Below, in pieces: positions 1 through 5,098 of a DNA stretch of 6,876 bases (position 1 is its first letter; each line of letters opens with the position of its first letter). The stretch is from NCBI GenBank assembly GCA_021806345.1, contig JAJZXP010000283.1, positions 1-6,876 of the forward strand. The letters run 5' to 3'. The notes beneath the pieces were generated by a model. It saw only the letters and a list, made by a program, of their open reading frames with translations, was not told the origin of the DNA and did not search any database. Source of the DNA: Thermoplasmata archaeon. Lineage in GTDB: Archaea > Thermoplasmatota > Thermoplasmata > Thermoplasmatales > Thermoplasmataceae. A program made the translations under genes and the position numbers.

Positions 1-2
1 TT

Positions 3-152
3 CTAATAAACCGGAATGCATATGAGTTCGTAAAAATAGATAATACCAAGATATTTTTATGCCCTATTGAGTTTTTTGCAATGTATCCAGATGGGCTTTT
101 GAATCAGTTTCTCTTACAAGGAAGAGAGGAATCCATCGCAGATGATTCATAG
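3..152 (+). CDS. 3' end of an unrecognised gene (5' partial)
   Basis: One forward frame is open from the first bases of the window to a TAG at 150-152, giving 49 residues, while the other two forward frames hit stops almost at once. The peptide has a natural composition (for example the stretch KIFLCPIEFFAMYPDG) and ends in the polar tail EESIADDS, as expected for the C-terminus of a soluble protein whose body lies upstream of the window. I do not recognise the family. No start codon or domain is visible, so the frame could also be a chance opening in AT-rich DNA. The gene would converge on the minus-strand frame that ends at 221, leaving about 70 bases between the two ends. Confidence 0.4.
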   Translation, partial: LINRNAYEFVKIDNTKIFLCPIEFFAMYPDGLLNQFLLQGREESIADDS

Positions 153-220
153 TGATGGGCCGATCGATTCATTTGCCTTTGTCGTTTTAAAGAAATCTCA
201 TTCAGGATCTCAATGGTAGC

Positions 221-613
221 TTAATCGCTGGTCAACGCATGTGCGTTTTCAGAAGCCAGCTTAACCTCTCCAGTATGTAAGAGTTGCAGTAGGTGCGTCA
301 ATAAACTCAGAGAAAAATGCAACCTGTTCTTCCAGTTCGTTTCCTCACGGTATGAGACGCGCTCAACCATATACACATCCAACAAGCCATTCAGCGAAGG
401 GGTTGAGATCCTTGGCGATTCAGTGAGGGCTTCAGCTGTCCTTGACAGGATACTGTCACAACTGCCAAAGTCAGGTGAATTCTGCCAGAAAATATGTGGA
501 TTCTTAATGGCTTCATTTGCTTCCTTCACATTTATTATTGTATAGGACAAAGCAGGTTTTAAAAAGCGAATTGAAGAATGTATCCATGCAGCAAAACTAA
601 ATATAAATGACAT
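221..613 (-). CDS. Hypothetical protein, 130 residues, divergent from the ESCRT-type operon
   Basis: This is an open minus-strand frame of 130 codons with ordinary codon choice (AGG arginine and ATA isoleucine as in the neighbours). No competing long frame covers it. The N-terminus is hydrophobic and aromatic (MSFIFSFAAW), followed by mixed helical sequence; the C-terminal third contains a leucine-rich helix (HFSLSLLTHLLQLLHTG). I recognise no domain or catalytic motif. The ATG at 613 lies only 10-19 bases from the start of the divergent operon, and that operon's TATA-like box at 598-607 falls inside the first codons here. The only TATA-like stretch for this strand is weak (around 640-648). 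The true start may therefore be further in, for example the GTG in the sequence INVKEAN, or the frame may be fortuitous. Confidence 0.42.
   Translation of the reverse strand: MSFIFSFAAWIHSSIRFLKPALSYTIINVKEANEAIKNPHIFWQNSPDFGSCDSILSRTAEALTESPRISTPSLNGLLDVYMVERVSYREETNWKNRLHFSLSLLTHLLQLLHTGEVKLASENAHALTSD
598..607 (+). promoter_or_regulatory. TATA-like box for the ESCRT-III/Vps4 operon
   Basis: The sequence TAAATATAAA is centred about 30 bases before the ATG at 633 and about 22 before the ATG at 624. The archaeal TATA box normally sits 25-28 bases upstream of the transcript start, which places the start near 628-630. A nearly leaderless mRNA beginning there would contain only the second ATG. 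A purine/A-rich stretch (GCAAAAC) precedes the box, where a BRE would be. Confidence 0.55.
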
Positions 614-632
614 CTTATTTCATATGACTCAT

Positions 633-1238
633 ATGGCGATCAAAATAAGGAAATCCGAGGATGAAAAGAATTTTGAAAAGAGGTCCAAAATTTCACGATG
701 GAAAAGTGACATAGATAGAGCCCTGCGCCAATACGAGAAAAATTATGAGAAGAATGTTCAGAATCTAAGGCTCTCAATAGAATCCAACAACACGCCAAAG
801 GCCAGGTTGTTTGCAGCCAATATAGTTAACATAGATGGAGCAATAAGGGGACTTAAGGATTATAAGCTATTCCTGGACAATGTTGATTTAAGCCTGCAGT
901 TTGCAAAGACGACCAAGGATGTCTGGGCCTCACTGAAAGAGAGTTCAAAGGATTTGTCCACAAGCCAAATGTCCCAGAAACAAATGACTCAGGTTCAGCA
1001 GAACATAGAAAACATCGTGTCAATTTCAGAACAGATTGAGGATCGGCTTTCCAGCCAGCTTGAACTAATTTCAAGTTCAATTGATTCCAAAGGTGTCTCT
1101 GATAGCAAGGTTGACGAAATAATAAATAAGTTTAAGATGGGCGAAAAGAGTGCGGAGAGTTCATCTGAAAGTAAACTCGATGAAATGATTGAAGAAATCA
1201 AAAAGTCAATGGATCGAACAAAGGATGCTGTTAATTGA
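633..1238 (+). CDS. ESCRT-III / CdvB-like (Snf7 family) membrane-remodelling protein
   Basis: The 201-residue protein is almost wholly helical and charged. It has the ESCRT-III layout: a basic first helix hairpin (about 14-50), then a long helix 2 beginning with KARLFAANIV at 56-65, which resembles the ARxYAxN start of helix 2 in CHMP1/CHMP2-type proteins. Further helices run from 110 to 150, followed by a flexible serine-rich, acidic tail. Near the end, ESKLDEMIEEIK (179-190) fits the MIM1 pattern (D/E)xxLxxRLxxLK, with Met for Arg and Ile for the second and third Leu. The stretch SKVDEIINKF (158-167) resembles helix 5 of CHMP1. Proteins of this family form filaments on membranes that constrict or cut necks and are disassembled by Vps4. 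The gene heads an operon with a Vps4-type ATPase, which strongly supports the call. An in-frame ATG at 624 would add three residues; 633 fits the TATA box better. No signal peptide or membrane segment is visible. Confidence 0.8.
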   Translation: MAIKIRKSEDEKNFEKRSKISRWKSDIDRALRQYEKNYEKNVQNLRLSIESNNTPKARLFAANIVNIDGAIRGLKDYKLFLDNVDLSLQFAKTTKDVWASLKESSKDLSTSQMSQKQMTQVQQNIENIVSISEQIEDRLSSQLELISSSIDSKGVSDSKVDEIINKFKMGEKSAESSSESKLDEMIEEIKKSMDRTKDAVN

Positions 1239-1274
1239 AGTTATATTTCATTTCAAATCTCCCGGTGGTATGAC

Positions 1275-1280
1275 AGGAGG
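1275..1280 (+). promoter_or_regulatory. Strong Shine-Dalgarno deciding a GTG start
   Basis: A perfect AGGAGG lies 7 bases before GTG at 1288. An in-frame TAA directly precedes this GTG (1285-1287), so the protein cannot begin further upstream, and the spacing makes the GTG start well supported. Confidence 0.8.
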
Positions 1281-1287
1281 AAAGTAA

Positions 1288-1722
1288 GTGAGTCTCATTC
1301 TGAAATCAACCTTGAAATATACTGACGGCAAACTACAAAGACGGGACGCGTCTAACTCCTATTTGCAGGTAAGCCCGGATAAACTTCGCGGCCCTTACTC
1401 TCTTTCAATCAATGCTCAAGTTCAAGGTCGTATTATTGACGTAAATCCTCTGGATATTACGTCTGAAGATGAATCCTATACTCCGTTGTATGGATCATTG
1501 GCAGGGTTAGATGTTGAATTTATTTTCTATCCAGCATACAACGTTAAGGACTATCTCTTCTTCTCGACAAAGGCGCAAAAGAAACTGAATAAAGTTGGCG
1601 TAGTACCAGCTAATTTTGTCATAACCGTTGAAATAACCACAGTTAAGAACGGCTTTCTTTCCAAAAAGGTATACCCAATGGCCAAAATATTCGACAGTGA
1701 GGTAGAGGCCGATGAGAAGTAA
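1288..1722 (+). CDS. Unrecognised beta-rich protein between ESCRT-III and Vps4 genes
   Basis: The 144-residue soluble protein has no signal peptide, membrane helix or coiled coil. The sequence alternates hydrophobic and polar residues in strand-like runs: SLILKSTLKY (2-11), LSINAQVQGRIIDV (about 39-52), VEFIFYP (about 76-82), NFVITVEITTV (about 109-119) and KVYPMAKIFD near the end, finishing in the acidic tail SEVEADEK. This suggests a small beta-barrel or sandwich. I cannot assign a family. It lies 49 bases after the ESCRT-III gene and overlaps the Vps4-type gene by 11 bases, so it is almost certainly co-translated with the ATPase and is a candidate adaptor, membrane anchor or regulator of the filament system. 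Crenarchaeal CdvA has an N-terminal beta domain plus a coiled coil. This protein lacks the coiled coil and I see no specific CdvA similarity, so I do not call it CdvA. Confidence 0.85.
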   Translation: MSLILKSTLKYTDGKLQRRDASNSYLQVSPDKLRGPYSLSINAQVQGRIIDVNPLDITSEDESYTPLYGSLAGLDVEFIFYPAYNVKDYLFFSTKAQKKLNKVGVVPANFVITVEITTVKNGFLSKKVYPMAKIFDSEVEADEK

Positions 1723-2827
1723 AAGCCAGGCAAATAATGATCTAATCATTAAGCAAGCTTATGAACGCTTTATGGCCTGTGTATCGGGCGGGAATAGAAA
1801 TTCTGTGGATACAAAAAATTGCCTGAATGAGATACTTCAGTCTCTTTCTGCAATAGATGTAAATTCAGCCTCATCCCTTGGTCAAAGGGTGTCCACCCTT
1901 AAATCATTGATTAGTCAGAGAATTCTGTTAACTGGCAAACATGGTGAGGCTGAAGGGGATAATGTCGATTATTCTCGCCAATTTGCTGAACTTGGCGCCA
2001 GATTTATACAAAAACCCACCAGAAAGTTTTCTGATCTGAAGGGCATGGAGGAAATAAAAAGAAATCTGAGGGCCACTTTAATATATCCATTTGTTTATAA
2101 AGAACTTTCAAGAGAGTTCGGAATGAACTTAAGCGGCGGGGTTTTACTTTATGGTCCTCCCGGCAATGGAAAAACTCTCCTTGCCGAGGCAATTGCCGGA
2201 GAGGCAGGAATAAGCTTCATAGAATTAAATCCGGCTTATTTATACAACGAATATTTCGGCAGATACGAAAAGAACATTGCAGATCTGTTTAGATTAACCA
2301 GGGAGACATCTCCTAATCTGTTATTTCTCGACGAGGTGGAGTCACTGATTCCCAGGAGAGAAACCTCAGACCAGAGCGCGATTAAACGGGGTGTCACCCA
2401 GCTTCTCATTGAGATCAACAGATTAATGGAGGAGAACACAGAGGGGACGATCATAGTCGCCGCCACAAATTTGCCCTGGGAAATAGATCCTGCAATTCTC
2501 AGGCCAGGCAGATTTGACCAGAAAATATACGTGGCCCTGCCGTCGTATTACGACAGGTTAGAGATTATAAAGGATCAGCTTGAAAGAGGGTATTTTTCAA
2601 GAGATGTGGACGCAAATATTATTGCCGATAGGACTGAGGGCTTTTCTTTTGCAGATCTTATTTATCTTTTCAGAAGAGCTATTCAACAGGCATTCTTCCA
2701 GTCCGTTGAGCAAGGTAGCAAGGAGCCCATTAAAATTGAGGACATTTTGAATCAGATTAGCATGGTAAAAAGATTATATTCCAATGATTTAGTAAGAAAG
2801 TATGAATTATTCAATAATCAACCATAA
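1712..2827 (+). CDS. Vps4/CdvC-type AAA ATPase with helical (MIT-like) N-terminus
   Basis: The 371-residue single-AAA-domain ATPase is predicted to remodel or disassemble the ESCRT-III filament made by the first gene. Residues about 8-75 can form three helices separated by short loops, the size and shape of an MIT domain, though the MIT signature is weak. The AAA core follows: KFSDLKGMEEIK at 105-116, Walker A GPPGNGKT at 148-155, pore-loop aromatic/hydrophobic pair EYFG at 180-183, Walker B LLFLDE at 203-208, sensor 1 in ATNLPWEIDPA (Asn253), and arginine fingers Arg264 and Arg267 in RPGRF. ATNxPW is typical of Vps4, whereas RPGRF is as in Cdc48/FtsH. The C-terminal segment VKRLYSNDLVRKYELF (352-367) matches the Vps4-type terminal helix, and there is no second AAA domain, which argues against Cdc48. 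There is little room for the eukaryotic Vps4 beta domain. The start overlaps the preceding gene by 11 bases with only a short GAGG in front, suggesting translational coupling. Confidence 0.88.
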   Translation: MRSKSQANNDLIIKQAYERFMACVSGGNRNSVDTKNCLNEILQSLSAIDVNSASSLGQRVSTLKSLISQRILLTGKHGEAEGDNVDYSRQFAELGARFIQKPTRKFSDLKGMEEIKRNLRATLIYPFVYKELSREFGMNLSGGVLLYGPPGNGKTLLAEAIAGEAGISFIELNPAYLYNEYFGRYEKNIADLFRLTRETSPNLLFLDEVESLIPRRETSDQSAIKRGVTQLLIEINRLMEENTEGTIIVAATNLPWEIDPAILRPGRFDQKIYVALPSYYDRLEIIKDQLERGYFSRDVDANIIADRTEGFSFADLIYLFRRAIQQAFFQSVEQGSKEPIKIEDILNQISMVKRLYSNDLVRKYELFNNQP

Positions 2828-2883
2828 TCGTTTGACATTACCCACTGATTCAGTTTGTAGTGCAAGAATGAATTGATGGTTAC

Positions 2884-2888
2884 TTTTT
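2884..2888 (+). terminator. Possible T-run terminator after the ESCRT-type operon
   Basis: Five consecutive T residues occur about 60 bases after the stop of the ATPase gene, with no stem-loop. Archaeal RNA polymerase terminates at T-rich stretches, so the operon could end here, but the run is short. Confidence 0.25.
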
Positions 2889-2922
2889 GTGAGGAGTCTA
2901 GCAACCAATTCCTCAAAGATAA

Positions 2923-2934
2923 TTATATATATAA
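2923..2934 (+). promoter_or_regulatory. TATA-like box for the small soluble PH-like gene
   Basis: TTATATATATAA is centred about 30 bases before ATG 2959, predicting a transcript start near 2955 and a leader of only a few bases. The box separates this gene from the upstream three-gene operon and favours ATG 2959 over the TTG at 2950. Confidence 0.6.
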
Positions 2935-2958
2935 TCATCGGGTGCTCTATTGATAAGA

Positions 2959-3312
2959 ATGGGAGTAGAACAATTTTTAGCACCAGGAGAAAATGTAAGG
3001 TTCTCGTCACCCTCGTCTGTTAGCTTTCAGGGTGATCAATACACAGTTGTCATAACCGACAGGCGCATATTGTGGTACAAATCAAAGGGACTGGTTTTTA
3101 AAAAGAATAGTTTTGTTGCAATCCCTATTGAACAGGTAAAAAATATTACTTATGAAGAAAAGGGGCTGCTCACCAAAACTGCCATTATAAGAGTCGATTT
3201 GGCATCCAAGAAGTATGAATTCTCTGGTAAAGTTGACGCAATTAAAGCCGTTTACGGTGAAATGCAGGCGTATCAAATGATGGATAAATCTTTGGTTAAA
3301 CCACCAGAGTAA
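2959..3312 (+). CDS. Small soluble PH-like (bacterial/archaeal PH superfamily) protein
   Basis: The 117-residue protein opens with FLAPGENV (6-13), followed by beta-strand-like sequence. VITDRRILWYKS at 31-42 is the hallmark strand pair of bacterial PH/DUF304-type domains. Further strands (FVAIPIEQVKNITYEEKG, 52-69; TAIIRVDLASKKYEFSG, 74-90) lead into a final amphipathic helix DAIKAVYGEMQAYQ (93-106). This is the order expected of a PH fold: seven strands capped by a helix. PH and GRAM domains often bind lipids or proteins at membranes, but no specific ligand can be inferred here. No membrane segment is present. The frame also has a TTG at 2950, but the TATA-like box fits the ATG. The gene stands 131 bases after the Vps4-type gene on the same strand and appears to be its own transcription unit. 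Confidence 0.75.
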   Translation: MGVEQFLAPGENVRFSSPSSVSFQGDQYTVVITDRRILWYKSKGLVFKKNSFVAIPIEQVKNITYEEKGLLTKTAIIRVDLASKKYEFSGKVDAIKAVYGEMQAYQMMDKSLVKPPE

Positions 3313-3662
3313 ATTCATGGCATTTTTCAAATTCATAACAGAAAAATAGTGGATCTGACGCAGCAACAGCATGAAAATAAATTATGGCATTCAATTAGAC
3401 CGGAATAATAAAGTACTTTGTAGTCTGCCGCTGAGGCTTATCTTAAAGTTCATATATATCTAAATGCAGCGTGGAATATTGAAGCGGAACTATATTGTAA
3501 TTACTATGATAGACTACTGATATCGTTTGATTATTGTGGCTTATCATTCAATATGACATTTTGCCAATTTATTGGCTTTATTTGGATAAAAAATTGTTTT
3601 TTCCTCAGCTTTTTAAGTTATGAATTACCGTAATTTACGCAAAATTTATCTCACATGAGGGG
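3313..3662. other. AT-rich intergenic region, no gene seen
   Basis: About 350 bases separate the two PH-like genes. All frames are broken. A TATATAT stretch at about 3453-3459 could be a promoter, but the nearest ATG (3463) opens only 17 codons. A T-rich run near 3594-3602 has no clear partner. I found no tRNA-like cloverleaf, repeat array or long inverted repeat by eye; a small RNA cannot be excluded. Confidence 0.5.
3323..3327 (+). terminator. Possible T-run terminator after the soluble PH-like gene
   Basis: Five T residues lie 11 bases after the stop codon, with no hairpin. This is consistent with archaeal oligo-T termination, but weak alone. Confidence 0.25.
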
Positions 3663-3674
3663 AAAATATTATAA
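3663..3674 (+). promoter_or_regulatory. BRE/TATA-like promoter of the membrane PH-like gene
   Basis: A purine stretch GGGGAAAA runs directly into ATATTATAA, whose centre is about 27 bases before the ATG at 3697. This is the spacing expected for transcription starting exactly at the start codon, that is, a leaderless mRNA. There is no Shine-Dalgarno in front of the ATG, which agrees. Confidence 0.7.
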
Positions 3675-3696
3675 GTGTTAGGATTATGTAATTTTC

Positions 3697-4113
3697 ATGG
3701 CTATAGATATTGATTCATATTTAGCTAATGATGAGACGGTGGTAGCCTCTTATCAGAAAAAGAAGAAAAAGTACTATGCAACTGATCGAAGGTTGATATT
3801 CACTCAAAAAAACCACCTCGATGATGCTGCATACAACCATATTACAAGGATCAGCATGGACAAGGTATCACATAAGGCGCTAATTGCACTAGGAATTATT
3901 CTGTTTCTATTGGGCGTAGTACTCAGTGCAGTCAGCGGTTCTCCTGGAATACCAATACTTGTAATCGGTATAATATTCATAGTTCTGTTCTTCGTGCTAA
4001 GAGGAAGCGTATATGCTATTAAGCTATCAAGTGGCGATGTAATTCCTGTGCCCATAGCGAAATCCTCCAACGTGGAAGAATTCATTAAGGCCATCAGGGA
4101 TAAAATGAGATAA
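3697..4113 (+). CDS. PH-like protein with an inserted two-helix membrane hairpin
   Basis: The 138-residue protein begins SYLANDETVVASY (7-19), similar in pattern to the FLAPGENV opening of the upstream PH-like protein. KKKKKYYATDRRLIFTQ (21-37) carries the same TDRR strand motif, and a third strand follows (AAYNHITRISM, 44-54). Two hydrophobic helices (about 61-79 and 84-102), joined by the tight GSPG turn, form a membrane hairpin. The domain then resumes with SVYAIKLSSGDVIPVPIA (104-121) and ends in the helix NVEEFIKAIRDKM. The order suggests a PH-like domain split by a membrane hairpin, a design seen in bacterial and archaeal PH-domain membrane proteins. The lysine-rich segment before the motif would sit on the cytoplasmic side. 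The function is unknown; a role at the membrane is clear, a link to the ESCRT-type operon is inference. Confidence 0.75.
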   Translation: MAIDIDSYLANDETVVASYQKKKKKYYATDRRLIFTQKNHLDDAAYNHITRISMDKVSHKALIALGIILFLLGVVLSAVSGSPGIPILVIGIIFIVLFFVLRGSVYAIKLSSGDVIPVPIAKSSNVEEFIKAIRDKMR

Positions 4114-4159
4114 ATATTGGAAAATCTCTATTTATGCTACTCAGTTTGCGTTCATCTCC

Positions 4160-4164
4160 TTTTT
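4160..4164 (+). terminator. Possible T-run terminator after the membrane PH-like gene
   Basis: Five T residues lie about 47 bases after the stop, flanked by short complementary arms TCTCC (4155-4159) and GGAGA (4167-4171). The arms are too close to form a stable classical hairpin with a T tail, so only oligo-T termination is suggested. Confidence 0.25.
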
Positions 4165-4642
4165 CTGGAGAAATCTAGTCAATATGTCCGAAACCGCACG
4201 TAAAATGGAAAATAAGTCAATTGAAATCCCTATTCGTCCCCACTGTCATATGATGCACGCCTCGTCTTTTCATTCACCAAATAACTCAGGATTAAATCTC
4301 TCCACGAACAGCCCACTGACTTTGTTTCCGCTTTACAGGACTTAGGTTTTCCACTTCTGCTCTCGTTCCTATGGAAGTAAGTACAGTTGTTGCTCCCATG
4401 TCAGTAACAATACAGTGGGCAATGTCTGCTCTTATGCGTACCAGTTGATCCCATTATTTACCTCTTCAAATAATTCCTATTGTAACAGTTGAAGGCATCC
4501 CTCCTCCGAGAAAACTTTTCGTTTTGCAATGTGTTTTTTGTTGATGCATTCAGATATTATGCCCTATTCGTAGTGTGTAAATTTAATAGCCAATCATACA
4601 ATGTACTATTATATGGCATTACAGACACTCTCTGGCCAAATC
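4165..4642. other. Long gap without a convincing gene; possibly decayed sequence
   Basis: About 480 bases lie between the PH-like gene and the broken HEPN gene. No frame on either strand has both a good length and a start signal. The most protein-like piece is a minus-strand frame at 4292-4453 (53 codons, containing VRIRADIAHCIVTDMGATTV), which begins right after a stop and has no start codon at its head; it could be a relic of an older gene. A plus-strand frame from ATG 4184 runs 52 codons over the same area and looks less natural. No terminal inverted repeats or transposase motifs are visible. Confidence 0.4.
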
Positions 4643-4650
4643 TTTTTTAT
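4643..4650 (+). promoter_or_regulatory. TATA-like box for the HEPN-MNT pair
   Basis: TTTTTTAT is centred about 27 bases before ATG 4674, the geometry of a leaderless transcript. It would still drive the intact downstream antitoxin gene although the first gene is broken. Confidence 0.4.
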
Positions 4651-4673
4651 GTAATCAGGCTTAATCAACTGTA

Positions 4674-5098
4674 ATGCCAAATTATCTTGATGAAGAAGAA
4701 TTCAATCTCTGGCAGGCCCATGCCAGATCAACACTGAGGTGAGCCTATATTGACAAGTCCTCGGGTTTTTATAATTGGGCTTGCTTTAAGGCACAGCAAT
4801 CTGCAGAATATTCAGTTAAGGCTTTTCTCAGGGAGTAGGTTCTGATTCCTTTGGTCACTCTGTTTCAATGCTGCTCAAAAAGGCTGGGTTTGGAGATAAC
4901 ATAATAAATCTGGCGAAGAAAATTGACAAATACTATATACCTACAAGATACACAGATGCCTGGTAAGAAGGTCTTCCAGAGGACTACTACACAGCTGAAG
5001 AGGCTGAAGACGCTCTGGTGTGTTCTGAAAAAGTTATTTCGGAGGTGGATGAGAAGTGGAGATCATTGAAAAACGCAAAAGGCAACGGGAACAGTTGA
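4674..5098 (+). pseudogene. HEPN-domain toxin gene, inactivated by two stops and a frameshift
   Basis: Translating through the lesions gives about 141 residues with a clear HEPN pattern. An N-terminal helix contains WQAHARSTLR; the typical core follows, FYNWACFKAQQSAEYSVKAF; then come GHSVSMLLKKAG and the late segment RYTDAW-EGLPEDYYTAEEAEDAL with a final helix EKVISEVDEKW. This order matches archaeal HEPN proteins (PF05168-like) partnered with minimal nucleotidyltransferases. The reading is broken by TGA at 4740-4742, by loss of one base at about 4836-4838 (the old frame ends in TAG there and continues in the next frame from GGT at 4838), and by TAA at 4964-4966, where a tyrosine would fit. 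The last codons overlap the MNT gene by 43 bases, as in intact HEPN-MNT operons. HEPN proteins of this type are usually toxic RNases, so this one is probably dead. The canonical RX4-6H motif is not evident in the reconstructed protein. Confidence 0.82.
5041..5047 (+). promoter_or_regulatory. Shine-Dalgarno of the MNT gene, inside the HEPN pseudogene
   Basis: GGAGGTG lies 8 bases before GTG 5056. It decides the GTG start and shows that the antitoxin gene keeps its own translation signal even though translation of the upstream gene would stop early. Confidence 0.7.

Noticed and set aside
853..1201. Minus-strand frames opposite the ESCRT-III-like gene
   Set aside because: They are shadows of the coding strand, with serine/isoleucine-rich, unnatural composition and no start signals.
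1288..1722. Calling the middle operon gene CdvA
   Set aside because: Gene order alone suggested it, but the protein lacks the long coiled coil of CdvA, sits after rather than before the ESCRT-III gene, and has no recognisable similarity.
3313..3696. A small RNA or tRNA in the gap between the PH-like genes
   Set aside because: No cloverleaf, T-arm motif or stable hairpin could be found by eye; only AT-rich sequence and a lone TATATAT stretch are present.
50..4567. A shared 11-base word TATGCCCTATT near 58 and near 4558
   Set aside because: Matches of this length are expected by chance in a window of this size, and the flanks diverge.
4489..4674. A plus-strand frame of 61 codons rich in Phe, Tyr and Leu, starting with TTG
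   Set aside because: No ribosome-binding site or domain pattern, an AT-rich composition that yields aromatic residues by chance, and it runs into the start of the HEPN relic.
4674..5098. Recoding (selenocysteine or pyrrolysine) as an explanation of the HEPN stops
   Set aside because: TGA and TAA both interrupt the frame and a one-base frameshift lies between them at a TAG; no single recoding system explains all three, so decay is simpler.
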